From Candidatus Sigynarchaeota archaeon (lineage in GTDB: Archaea > Asgardarchaeota > Lokiarchaeia > Sigynarchaeales > Sigynarchaeaceae), in the NCBI GenBank assembly GCA_030587525.1, contig JAUQYW010000049.1, forward strand, positions 1-36,249: a stretch of 36,249 nt of DNA, given 5' to 3'. Below the pieces are notes generated by a model. That model worked only from the letters and a program-made list of their open reading frames with translations. It was not told the DNA's origin and ran no database searches. The translations under genes were made by a program, and so were the position numbers. This document shows, in pieces, positions 7,637 to 15,850 of this stretch. Each line of letters starts with the position of its first letter. Within the stretch, counting starts at the first letter, position 1.

Positions 7637-7662
7637 AAAATTTATATTGCCAATTTGGTAAT
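7637..7662 (+). promoter_or_regulatory. Candidate promoter with overlapping inverted repeat (PadR operator?)
   Basis: AAAATTTATATTG (7637-7649) is TATA-like. Directly over and after it lies ATTGCCAATTTGGTAAT (7646-7662), an imperfect palindrome whose arms ATTGCC/GGTAAT differ at one position. The next gene is a PadR regulator starting at 7716, and PadR proteins typically bind palindromes near their own promoter. A second short palindrome, ACATATGT (7712-7719), spans the PadR start codon. Operator identity is inference. Confidence 0.4.
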
Positions 7663-7715
7663 ATGTCCTTAGTGCAGATATTGCCACGAGCAGAAAAAAA
7701 GGTTGATTCATACAT

Positions 7716-8354
7716 ATGTTCGGTTTTTTCAAGATGGGAATGCCTCCGGGCGCACCACCCCTTGCAGAATTCGAGAAATTGCGTGAGCTTCTCTTCATGT
7801 ATCAAATACAAGTTGCTACGCCAGGCGGGGGGATCACGGGTTATGAACTGAAGACTTTATTCAACATACCCCAAACAAGCGTGTATCGCGAGCTGAACGT
7901 TCTGGAAGGAAAAAAGTTCGTGACCGCGGAGGAGAAGATCGTAGACGGCCGTGCCCAGAAACGTTATATGCTCACGGACGAAGGAGATCGGCAGTTGAAG
8001 GACTTGAAAGGTGCCATCGCGGGAAAGATCTTGTTCCTTTTCGAGATCCTTACCCCTGAGATGGCGGAAATGCCGAGATCGAGCATGACGATGGACATGA
8101 TAATCACGTTCATCAAGAACAGGATACGTGCGATGACGACGAAGGATGATGCGTTGTCATTGCTCGACAATTTCGAGGATTTTTCCAATCACCAGATCAA
8201 GAGTCTCGAAAGAGGGCTCGAATGGGCGAAAAGATCCGGCGAGTTGTTGGCCAAGATGAAGGAATTCGTTGAAAAAATGGACGAGTATTCTCCAGATAAG
8301 ATAATAGAGATTATCGAACAAGAAATGCAAGATCAGCAACAACCAGAGGAATGA
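7716..8354 (+). CDS. PadR-family transcriptional regulator (first)
   Basis: A 212-residue protein with an N-terminal winged helix at about residues 20-100. ITGYELKTLFNIPQTSVYRELN provides the recognition-helix region, and the wing contains the DGRAQKRYMLTDEG pattern typical of PadR. The C-terminal half is long and helical, consistent with the dimerisation coiled coil. A short Gly/Met/Pro-rich start (MGMPPGAPP) precedes the domain; similar tracts occur in the second PadR and in the exporters. PadR proteins usually repress adjacent efflux genes and release DNA on binding a drug-like ligand. The position at the head of a co-directional ABC gene set (7716-14923) fits this. A palindrome upstream is a candidate operator. 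Ligand unknown. Confidence 0.88.
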   Translation: MFGFFKMGMPPGAPPLAEFEKLRELLFMYQIQVATPGGGITGYELKTLFNIPQTSVYRELNVLEGKKFVTAEEKIVDGRAQKRYMLTDEGDRQLKDLKGAIAGKILFLFEILTPEMAEMPRSSMTMDMIITFIKNRIRAMTTKDDALSLLDNFEDFSNHQIKSLERGLEWAKRSGELLAKMKEFVEKMDEYSPDKIIEIIEQEMQDQQQPEE

Positions 8355-8361
8355 GAACGAG

Positions 8362-8508
8362 ATGAGCGATATTATAAAAAGCCACTTGTGGCTCGCGGAC
8401 TTTTATCGATGGCAGGCGAGCGTGTCTCGGGATCAAGAAACGAAGGAATTATTTCTCGGGTTCGTCGAATGGCACGAAGCCCGCGCACGTGAAATCGCGA
8501 AACAATGA
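8362..8508 (+). CDS. Small 48-residue protein in the PadR-ABC operon
   Basis: A short frame starting at ATG 8362, 7 nt after the PadR stop, and ending 24 nt before the ABC ATPase start. The product begins MSDIIKSHLWLADFYRWQ and ends EWHEARAREIAKQ. It is charged, with three Trp and two His, and looks like a two-helix hairpin without a membrane segment. The tight spacing between two operon genes and the uninterrupted codon use argue for a real gene. I recognise no family. It could be a small partner or modulator of the regulator or the MacB-like ATPase, or a relic of a longer helical protein. Function unknown. Confidence 0.5.
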   Translation: MSDIIKSHLWLADFYRWQASVSRDQETKELFLGFVEWHEARAREIAKQ

Positions 8509-8532
8509 TAGAAAATATGAAACGAGCAAGAA

Positions 8533-9375
8533 ATGGTTGATGATTACAACGAAAAGGTGAAGGAATCGATGCGGCAAGAAGAAAGAAGCGTTCCCTTCGC
8601 TTCGGACTATAGGATCGTGCTCGAAACGAAGGACTTGAAAAAACAATACATGCAGGGAAAAGTGGTCGTCCACGCATTACGTGGCATCAACATGACCGTG
8701 GAAAAAGGCGAGTTGATGTCCATCCGCGGCCCATCTGGAAGCGGCAAATCGACGCTGCTGAACATGATCGGAGCTCTTGATCGCCCCACATCAGGAACGA
8801 TAATCCTGGAAGGGCAAAACATCGCGCGTATGGATAAGAACCAGCTTGCTGAAGTGCGCCAGCGGATTGGCTTCGTGTTTCAATACTTTAACCTCATCGG
8901 GAGGCTTTCGGCGCTGGAAAACGTCCAGCTGCCCCTTTCAGTAAGAGGAATGCCCGGACCCGAACGAAAAGCCAAGGCAATGGAAGTACTCGATTTAGTT
9001 GGTCTATCGGACAGGATAAAGCACAAGCCTTCTGAACTGTCTGGTGGCCAGCAACAACGCGTGTCGATTGCAAGGGCGTTGACCCAAGAGCCTTCCTTTT
9101 TACTCATGGATGAGCCGACTGGAAACATCGATACCAAGACACGGGACAGCCTTCTTCAACTCATCAAGATGGTGAATCACGAAAAGAAAATCACGACGAT
9201 CATCATCACGCATGATGCTGCTGTTGCTAAAATCACGAACCGGCAAGTCTACATTGTCGATGGATTGCTCTATAACACCGAAGACGAAGCAATACAAGCG
9301 GAAATGAATTACAAAGCTATCGAAGGCGAAAATGGAAATGGTACCGAGCGAAAAATGGAGGCGGGATTGCCATGA
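8533..9375 (+). CDS. ABC transporter ATP-binding protein, MacB/LolD type
   Basis: A 280-residue cytoplasmic ATPase. Walker A is GPSGSGKST (66-74), the signature is LSGGQQQR (169-176), Walker B is FLLMDEP with Glu194, the following TGNIDT is characteristic of the LolD/MacB/FtsE group, and the switch His is His227 (ITHDAA). All key residues are intact. The N-terminal ~25 residues are a charged extension. Its stop overlaps the permease start by 4 nt (ATGA), so the two form one transporter. Archaeal MacB-like systems have no outer-membrane partner and are thought to act as mechanotransducing or lipid/peptide export machines. Control by the PadR upstream is likely. Confidence 0.93.
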   Translation: MVDDYNEKVKESMRQEERSVPFASDYRIVLETKDLKKQYMQGKVVVHALRGINMTVEKGELMSIRGPSGSGKSTLLNMIGALDRPTSGTIILEGQNIARMDKNQLAEVRQRIGFVFQYFNLIGRLSALENVQLPLSVRGMPGPERKAKAMEVLDLVGLSDRIKHKPSELSGGQQQRVSIARALTQEPSFLLMDEPTGNIDTKTRDSLLQLIKMVNHEKKITTIIITHDAAVAKITNRQVYIVDGLLYNTEDEAIQAEMNYKAIEGENGNGTERKMEAGLP

Positions 9376-10652
9376 AAATCCTCGATGTTCTCAAGTATTC
9401 CGGGTCATCCATCAAAAAGCAGAAAGGTAGATCCGTGCTCACGATTCTCGGCGTTGTCATCGGTATCACGGCTATCGTTGCACTTAACTCGCTCAGCGGA
9501 GGCTTTCAAGTCGCGATCACGGGTCAATTGTCGCAAGGACTCTCGGCAAACGTGCTCACGGTTACACCAGGAGGGGGATTTTTCGGAGGTGGTGGAACAA
9601 CGACCCAGCTATACATCAGCGACGTGGCAGATGTTGATGCCATCGAGCACGTGGACATGGCAATTGGTGTGATGCAAAAACAAGTTACATTCCCCGAGAA
9701 TCTCACGGGAACGATCAAGAATTATTCTGCTTCGGTTACTTGCGTAGACTTCTCGAAATACGGGCAATTTTATACGACCTTTTCGACCGCTTCGGGCATA
9801 GGTTCCATCTTGAATGACAACAAATCTATCGTGATTGGGCATGGTCTTTACCACCCATACGCTCAAAACGATTCAGTCCTGGTTCCCCTGGGTGAAAATA
9901 TCACGCTCCAATGGAGAAATGGCACAGGAGCATATCTCACGTATTCTGCTAACGTATCAGGCGTGCTGGGCGAAATCGGCGGCTTCAGCTTGAGCGGAGG
10001 TCCTTCAGATAGGGGTATTTTCCTCCCGCTTGAGATGGGAAGGCAAATATTCGAATCTGACCAGTTATCGACGATCGTTGTCAAGGTTGACAGCAGTACA
10101 AAAGAGGTCATCGATGGTGTCACCGCTGCAATCAGGTCTCATTTCGAAAATGGCGTGAGCGTGCTATCCTCGACTTCACTTCTCGGAACACTCAACACTG
10201 CCTTGAGCACCGTCTCGATATTCTTGACCATGATTGCTGCGATCTCGTTATTTGTCGCAGGGATAGGCATCATGAACATCATGACTGTCTCGATCATGGA
10301 ACGAACGCGCGAGATAGGTATCCTCAAGGCCGTAGGCGCGAAAGATCGAACCATCCTTGGAATCTTCCTCGTCGAAGCATTCCTCATTGGCCTCATCGGT
10401 TCCCTCATCGGTTTGGTGGGAGGTTATGTCGGCGCGTGGCTCATCGGGAAAATATTAAGTGCAGTCATGGGTGGCGCAGGAGGCGGTGGTGGTTTCGGTG
10501 GTGGATTAAGCGGGGGAATAATGCCCGTGCTTGGCATCGATCTGATTCTCGAAGCCATCTTGTTCGGTGTTGGTATCGCGGTCATTTTCGGCTTGTATCC
10601 TGCCAGCAAGGCAAGTAAAAAACCACCGGTTGAAGCGTTACGATATGAATAA
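9372..10652 (+). CDS. ABC transporter permease, MacB/FtsX-like
   Basis: A 426-residue membrane protein with the standard MacB layout: TM1 near residues 20-42, a large extracellular domain (~45-270), and three C-terminal TMs starting near 275, 325 and 385. The conserved segment after TM2, GIMNIMTVSIMERTREIGILKAVGA, couples to the ATPase. The C-terminus ends in YPASKASKKPPVEALRYE, the usual family ending. Two glycine runs stand out: GGGFFGGGG near residue 60 and GGAGGGGGFGGGLSGG near 366, the latter in the last extracellular loop. It overlaps the ATPase gene by 4 nt. A T-rich stretch (10653-10662) follows, yet the exporter genes begin only 36 nt downstream on the same strand. Confidence 0.92.
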   Translation: MKILDVLKYSGSSIKKQKGRSVLTILGVVIGITAIVALNSLSGGFQVAITGQLSQGLSANVLTVTPGGGFFGGGGTTTQLYISDVADVDAIEHVDMAIGVMQKQVTFPENLTGTIKNYSASVTCVDFSKYGQFYTTFSTASGIGSILNDNKSIVIGHGLYHPYAQNDSVLVPLGENITLQWRNGTGAYLTYSANVSGVLGEIGGFSLSGGPSDRGIFLPLEMGRQIFESDQLSTIVVKVDSSTKEVIDGVTAAIRSHFENGVSVLSSTSLLGTLNTALSTVSIFLTMIAAISLFVAGIGIMNIMTVSIMERTREIGILKAVGAKDRTILGIFLVEAFLIGLIGSLIGLVGGYVGAWLIGKILSAVMGGAGGGGGFGGGLSGGIMPVLGIDLILEAILFGVGIAVIFGLYPASKASKKPPVEALRYE

Positions 10653-10688
10653 CTTCTTTTTTATTTTAAGCATGATTCTTTCGATTAT

Positions 10689-12986
10689 ATGGTCATCATG
10701 GTAACTCAGGTGCAACGAAACATGAAACGTACTCATCTGACAAAATACATGAAACCCTTCTTTCCCTTGGTGGGCCTCGCTATCGTCCTGCTCTTCGCGC
10801 AAGCGTATTGCGACCTATCATTGCCCAACTACCTTTCCAATATCGTTAATACGGGCATTCAGCAAGGTGGCGTGGACAGCGCGGTGCCGATCGCGCTTCG
10901 CAACTCTTCCATGAGCCACATGTTCATCTTTATGACCCCGGCAAACCGGACTGACGTTCTCGGCCATTACACGTTCGTGAACGCGACTGAAACCACCTCG
11001 GAGAATTATACCCGGTACATCGACGAATTTCCCGTCCTCGAAAATGAATCGATCTACGTCCGGAACCGTATTAACGAGACGGAGATCGCACGGCTCAATC
11101 CGGTCATTGCCCGAGCCATCATTCCGGTTGGATTCATGAATCAATTGGCTGAGAACTCGACCCTGGCTTCCCAAGTCTTCTTTAGTTTGGGATTCAATGC
11201 TACCATGGTCACATACTTGACCTCCCTCTCGATTGACGAGCTGTTTACCTTTTTAAGCCATTCGCCGACCCAAGTGGTATATATCGAAAACATGATAAAC
11301 ACGCAGCTCGCATTTGGTGAAACCGTGATCGTCCAAGCGGCAGCAAGTTCAATCAAGGCGGAGTACGCAGCCCTTGGCATGGATACCACGCAGCTGCAAT
11401 TAAATTACATCCTCGGCGTCGGTGGCGTGATGCTCTTACTCACGCTGCTCTCCATGGCTTGCACCATCACGGTTAGCTTCCTCGCGGCGCGGACATCGAC
11501 CGGCATGGCACGCGACATTCGCAAGGGCTTGTTCGCAAAGGTTGAGAATTTTTCCAGCACTGAATTCGACAAATTTTCCACGGCGTCCTTGATCACGAGG
11601 TCCACCAACGATATTACGCAGATCCAGATGGTCATTTTCATGATTATCCGCATGGTTTTTTACGCGCCGATCCTCGGTGTCGGTGGCATTTTCATGGCCC
11701 TAAACAAGGCATCGGACCTGTGGTGGGTGATCGCGCTGTCGGTCTTGCTCCTAGTTGTGATTATATTGATCGTGTTCTCAGTAGCGTTACCCAAGTTCAA
11801 GATCATCCAAAAATTGGTCGACAGGCTCAACTTGGTTGCACGGGAAAGCTTGACCGGAATGATGGTCGTCCGGGCTTTCAACAAGGAGCAGCACGAGGAA
11901 GGGCGGTTCGACAAGGCAAATATCGATTTGACCAAGGTCAGCTTGTTTATCAATAGGTTAATGGTGGTCATGATGCCCTTAATGATGCTCATCATGAACG
12001 GGATCGCTGTCACCATCATCTGGATCGGTTCCAGCCAGGTTGCGGCTGGAACCATGCAGGTTGGCGACATGATCGCCTTCATGCAGTACACGATTCAAAT
12101 CGTTATGGCATTTCTCATGATGTCAATCATGTTCATCCTCTTGCCTCGTGCATCGGTCTCGGTGACGCGGATCGTTGACGTGCTATCGACCGATCCCGTG
12201 ATCACGGATACGAGTGATCCGAAGCGATTCCCGACGCCGTTCAATGGAATTATCGAGTTTCGCGGTGTCTCTTTCCGGTATCCCGGGGCGGAAGCAGATG
12301 CCATCCACGATATCTCATTCATCGCTAAGCCAGGGCAGACGACGGCGATTATTGGTCCAACTGGCGCAGGTAAATCGACGATCGTGAATTTGATACCGCG
12401 CTTCTACGATGTCACGTCAGGGGCCATCACGGTCGACGGAGTCGATATTCGAGACGTTACCCAGCACGATCTGCGTGATAAAATTGGCTACGTCCCGCAG
12501 AAAAGTGCCTTGTTCTCCGGCACGATCGAGAGCAACTTGCGCTATGCTGACGAAGCCGCGAGCGACGAGTTTCTGCAGTCTGCGATCTTGATTTCCCAGG
12601 CCGCCGAGTTCGTCTCGAGCAGGCCCGAGGGGATAGCAACTGAGATCGCGCAAGGTGGCACGAATGTATCTGGCGGCCAGAAGCAACGGCTCTCAATCGC
12701 CCGCGCAATCGTAAAGAAGCCGTCCATTTACTTGCTCGATGACAGCTTCTCCGCTCTGGATTTCAAAACGGATTCTGCCCTCCGCAGGGCCTTCAAGCAG
12801 AACACGGGAGGCAGCACGTTGATCATCGTGACGCAGCGCGTCTCCACCATCAAGAACGCAGAGCAAATCATCGTGCTCGAGAATGGTAGTATCGTTGGCA
12901 AGGGCACGCATACCGAGCTGATGCGGACAAGCGGGACCTACAAGGAAATCGCGATGTCACAAATGAACGCGGAGGAATTGGTATGA
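10689..12986 (+). CDS. Heterodimeric ABC exporter, subunit with degenerate site and large ectodomain
   Basis: A 765-residue ABC half-exporter, about 150-190 residues longer than usual. TM1 lies near residues 25-45. It is followed not by a short loop but by an extracellular domain (~50-245) carrying eight N-x-S/T sequons, after which TM2 begins (~247-272). The NBD has Walker A GPTGAGKST (556-564) and an intact signature VSGGQ (660-664). The Walker B catalytic Glu is replaced by Asp (LLDD, Asp685) and the switch His by Gln716 (VTQR). These substitutions mark the degenerate half of TM287/288-type heterodimers. The partner gene overlaps by 4 nt. Such exporters move drugs, lipids or peptides outward; the ectodomain's role is unknown. 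In-frame ATGs at codons 4 and 12 are alternative starts. Confidence 0.92.
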   Translation: MVIMVTQVQRNMKRTHLTKYMKPFFPLVGLAIVLLFAQAYCDLSLPNYLSNIVNTGIQQGGVDSAVPIALRNSSMSHMFIFMTPANRTDVLGHYTFVNATETTSENYTRYIDEFPVLENESIYVRNRINETEIARLNPVIARAIIPVGFMNQLAENSTLASQVFFSLGFNATMVTYLTSLSIDELFTFLSHSPTQVVYIENMINTQLAFGETVIVQAAASSIKAEYAALGMDTTQLQLNYILGVGGVMLLLTLLSMACTITVSFLAARTSTGMARDIRKGLFAKVENFSSTEFDKFSTASLITRSTNDITQIQMVIFMIIRMVFYAPILGVGGIFMALNKASDLWWVIALSVLLLVVIILIVFSVALPKFKIIQKLVDRLNLVARESLTGMMVVRAFNKEQHEEGRFDKANIDLTKVSLFINRLMVVMMPLMMLIMNGIAVTIIWIGSSQVAAGTMQVGDMIAFMQYTIQIVMAFLMMSIMFILLPRASVSVTRIVDVLSTDPVITDTSDPKRFPTPFNGIIEFRGVSFRYPGAEADAIHDISFIAKPGQTTAIIGPTGAGKSTIVNLIPRFYDVTSGAITVDGVDIRDVTQHDLRDKIGYVPQKSALFSGTIESNLRYADEAASDEFLQSAILISQAAEFVSSRPEGIATEIAQGGTNVSGGQKQRLSIARAIVKKPSIYLLDDSFSALDFKTDSALRRAFKQNTGGSTLIIVTQRVSTIKNAEQIIVLENGSIVGKGTHTELMRTSGTYKEIAMSQMNAEELV

Positions 12987-14923
12987 TGGCGCATCCTGGA
13001 CAACCTACGGGCAGTTCTCCGAGTGGTGGCGGGGTTGGGGGACGTGGTCCGATGGGCGGGAGGGGACCGATGGGTGGACCGATGGGCATGGGAATGATGC
13101 GTGGAGAGAAAGCCGCGGATTTCCGAGGCTCGATGGGTAAACTTTTCAATTACATGGGCCGCTACAAGATTTCCGTTTCCATCGTGTTCGTGTTTGCCAT
13201 CCTCTCGACCATTGCTACCATCGTGGGGCCGAAGATCCTCGGGCAAGCGACCACGAAGCTTTTCGAAGGGATCATCGATAAGATACGCGGAACCGGCGAC
13301 GTCGATTTCGCCGCGATCGGGCAGATCTTGATAATGACGATCTTGCTCTACGTGATCTCGTCTGCGTTTGGCTACATTCAAGGATGGATCATGGCAAATG
13401 TCGCTACGAACATCACCTACCGGTTCCGGAAGGACATCGAGCACAAGATAAACAAGTTACCTCTCAAGTATTTCGATGGTACCACGCATGGGGAAGTGCT
13501 TTCCCGGATCACGAACGATGTCGATACGATCAACCAGTCGCTAAGCCAGAGTCTCACGCAGATCATCTCGTCTGTTGTCACGATCGTCGGCGTGCTAATC
13601 ATGATGCTCACGATCAGCTGGCAGATGACCATCGTCGCCCTGGTGACGTTACCCTTGTCTATGATCGTTATGGGCATCATCATTGGTCGCTCGCAAAAAT
13701 ATTTCAAGCAGCAGCAAGATTATCTGGGTCACGTTAACAGTCACGTGGAAGAAATGTATGGCGGCCATGTCGTCATGAGGGCATTCAACGGCGAGAAAAA
13801 GAGCATCGAGAAGTTCGACACGTACAATAATGTCCTATACAACGCCTCCTGGAAATCGAATTTCCTGTCGGGTTTGATGATGCCGCTCATGATGGTCATC
13901 GGCAATATTGGCTATGTTGGGGTGGCGATTCTCGGCGGGTATCTGGCCGGGACAAGCGTCATCTCTATCGGCGATATCCAGGCATTTATTCAGTATGTCC
14001 GGTCGTTCACGCAACCCATTTCGCAGATTGCGAATATTTCGAATGTCCTACAACAAACCGCCGCCGCCGCGGAACGCGTGTTCAAGTTTCTTGCTGAGCC
14101 AGAGGAGGTTGCCGATACAGCTAGCCCGACTCGGTTGGAGGCGCTGGATGGTCGCGTGGAATTCCAGAACGTGCGGTTTGGCTATTCCCCGGACAAGATC
14201 GTAATCAAGAACTTCTCTGCCATCGCCCAGCCTGGACAAAAAGTGGCAATCGTGGGCCCGACAGGTGCTGGAAAAACCACCATCGTAAAGCTACTGATGC
14301 GGTTCTATGAATTGAACGAGGGCAAGATCTTAGTTGACGGGCACGACATTCACGACTTCACGCGCCACGATCTGCGCATGATTTATGGGATGGTCTTGCA
14401 AGACACGTGGTTATTCAATGGCACCATCATGGAAAACATCCGGTACGGCCGTCCCGGCGCTTCGGATGATGAAGTTATCGAAGCTGCGAAGGCTGCACAC
14501 GTTGACAACTTTGTTCACACGCTGCCTGATGGTTACAACATGGTCCTTAACGAGGAAGCGAGCAACTTGTCTCAAGGCCAGATGCAACTCTTGACCATTG
14601 CGCGCGCCATCCTGGCGAATCCACGGATCTTGATCCTCGACGAAGCAACCAGCTCGGTCGACACGCGCACCGAACTTCTCATCCAGAAGGCCATGGACAC
14701 GATCATGCAAAACCGCACGAGTTTCGTCATTGCCCACCGGCTCTCGACTATTCGCAACGCTGACCTTATCCTCGTCATGAAGGACGGCGACATCGTCGAA
14801 CAAGGAAATCACAAGGACTTGCTCGTGCGTGGCGGGTTCTATGCCGAGCTATACAACAGCCAGTTTGAAAACACCCAGCAAGTGGTGATGCAAGATAGGA
14901 ATCTTGCTAATGAAAAGAACTAG
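12983..14923 (+). CDS. Heterodimeric ABC exporter, catalytic subunit
   Basis: A 646-residue half-exporter. Residues ~10-42 are a cytoplasmic Gly/Met/Pro-rich tail with repeated RGPMGG units, followed by six TMs (~50-345) and an NBD. Walker A is GPTGAGKTT (425-433), Walker B ends LDEATSS with catalytic Glu554, and the switch His is His585 (IAHR). The signature, however, reads NLSQGQ (528-533) rather than LSGGQ. Combined with the upstream subunit, this gives one consensus ATP site (its own Walker motifs with the partner's VSGGQ) and one degenerate site. GGAGGAA lies just before the start and the stop/start overlap is ATGA, so the two subunits should be made together. This is the last gene of the first PadR-led set. 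Confidence 0.94.
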   Translation: MMAHPGQPTGSSPSGGGVGGRGPMGGRGPMGGPMGMGMMRGEKAADFRGSMGKLFNYMGRYKISVSIVFVFAILSTIATIVGPKILGQATTKLFEGIIDKIRGTGDVDFAAIGQILIMTILLYVISSAFGYIQGWIMANVATNITYRFRKDIEHKINKLPLKYFDGTTHGEVLSRITNDVDTINQSLSQSLTQIISSVVTIVGVLIMMLTISWQMTIVALVTLPLSMIVMGIIIGRSQKYFKQQQDYLGHVNSHVEEMYGGHVVMRAFNGEKKSIEKFDTYNNVLYNASWKSNFLSGLMMPLMMVIGNIGYVGVAILGGYLAGTSVISIGDIQAFIQYVRSFTQPISQIANISNVLQQTAAAAERVFKFLAEPEEVADTASPTRLEALDGRVEFQNVRFGYSPDKIVIKNFSAIAQPGQKVAIVGPTGAGKTTIVKLLMRFYELNEGKILVDGHDIHDFTRHDLRMIYGMVLQDTWLFNGTIMENIRYGRPGASDDEVIEAAKAAHVDNFVHTLPDGYNMVLNEEASNLSQGQMQLLTIARAILANPRILILDEATSSVDTRTELLIQKAMDTIMQNRTSFVIAHRLSTIRNADLILVMKDGDIVEQGNHKDLLVRGGFYAELYNSQFENTQQVVMQDRNLANEKN

Positions 14924-14948
14924 TTCTAAACATTATTCCAACCACACG

Positions 14949-14967
14949 TTTTTCTTTCCCCTTTTTT
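14949..14967 (+). terminator. Oligo-T tracts closing the first exporter operon
   Basis: T5 at 14949-14953 and T6 at 14962-14967 within a pyrimidine-rich stretch 25 nt after the stop codon. This fits archaeal U-tract termination, and no hairpin is needed or seen. Confidence 0.45.
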
Positions 14968-15185
14968 CCGTATCATAAAACGAAGCATTCCTTCCTAGGA
15001 GAATTGGTACCGCGATTGAAATACCGGCAATAGAACGTCGAACGATAAAAATAAAGCAAGAGGCTGCTAGAGCATGATTTCCTCGTTCACCGTCTTTCCA
15101 CGATCCGAAATGCAGACACGATTTCCCTCGTTACAAGATGGTGTGGATTATAATGAAATGATAAGTTTTCAGTAGAGATTGGTAT

Positions 15186-15210
15186 TTTTCAGATTGAAAA
15201 TAATTTATAG
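15186..15210 (+). promoter_or_regulatory. Candidate promoter and inverted repeat before the second PadR gene
   Basis: TTTTCA-GAT-TGAAAA (15186-15200) is a perfect 6-bp inverted repeat directly abutting TAATTTATAG (15201-15210), a TATA-like box. The PadR start is at 15278, so a leader of ~45 nt is implied. It does not share sequence with the palindrome before the first PadR gene. Confidence 0.3.
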
Positions 15211-15277
15211 GAGTCGCTAATAAAGGTTAAGTTGGTTTTTTACAGAATGAAAAAAAATCATCAAGGTATATTTCCTT

Positions 15278-15850
15278 ATGTTTGCCCCACCACCAGGCCC
15301 ATTCCCGTTTTTCGATGCTTTATCCAAGCGCTTCTTCGAATTGCTCTTGCTGAACACGATTAAAAAACGGGAAACTGAATCAGGTGGTATGACCTACACC
15401 GATCTCCAAAAGGTCGAGCATTTACCGCACATTAAGGTGTATCGCATCTTGAAACGCATGGAGGAAGATGGCTTGCTGGAAAAAAAGGAGGAACGTATCG
15501 AGCTGGGGCGACCACGCCAATTATACAGCCTCAGTACCAAGGGTGAAGAGCAATTGAAAGAGTTGAAAGCCCATTTGCTCTCTTTTTTCGACATCATCCG
15601 AAGGAGTTTCCCGGACGCGTTATACGAGAGTTTCGATGCCCAGAAATTCCTAGAGGAAGGTACTTTCGATACGTTTTGCGAGCCACCGCGCATCGAGCGT
15701 GATGAAAAAATCCCGCCCGAGGAACGTCTTGAATTTTTGGAAGATATCGAGAAACACATGAAGAAACGATTAGAACAGGTAAAAAAAGATATCCTGGAAT
15801 TGAAATCGCAAATGCGTGCGAAAAAAATTGATGGTGCTCAAAAATTATGA
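15278..15850 (+). CDS. PadR-family transcriptional regulator (second)
   Basis: A 190-residue protein starting MFAPPPGPFPFF, a Pro-rich lead-in like that of the first PadR. The winged helix (~15-100) contains MTYTDLQKVEHLPHIKVYRILKR-type helices and the wing LGRPRQLYSLSTKGEEQL, both PadR hallmarks. The C-terminal part is a highly charged helix rich in Glu and Lys (~140-190), the usual dimerisation element. Its stop overlaps the next start by 4 nt (ATGA), so regulator and exporter are one transcription and translation unit. This is classical autoregulation architecture for drug-responsive exporters. It is clearly not a recent duplicate of the first PadR: similarity is limited to the family core. 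Confidence 0.9.
   Translation: MFAPPPGPFPFFDALSKRFFELLLLNTIKKRETESGGMTYTDLQKVEHLPHIKVYRILKRMEEDGLLEKKEERIELGRPRQLYSLSTKGEEQLKELKAHLLSFFDIIRRSFPDALYESFDAQKFLEEGTFDTFCEPPRIERDEKIPPEERLEFLEDIEKHMKKRLEQVKKDILELKSQMRAKKIDGAQKL

Larger units (their letters stand above)
14924..15277 (+). other. 354-nt intergenic region between the two PadR-led operons
   Basis: No coding frame worth calling is seen. It holds T-rich tracts just after the upstream operon (14949-14967), a featureless middle, and an AT-rich promoter-like end with a short inverted repeat (15186-15200). No tRNA or structured RNA was recognised. Confidence 0.7.

Noticed and set aside
10653..10662. T-rich tract as a terminator splitting the first exporter operon
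   Set aside because: The next gene starts 36 nt later on the same strand and no new promoter is convincing; at most a partial terminator.
14924..15277. Possible tRNA, small RNA or CRISPR in the longest intergenic gap
   Set aside because: No cloverleaf, repeated spacer pattern or strong hairpin was recognised on either strand.
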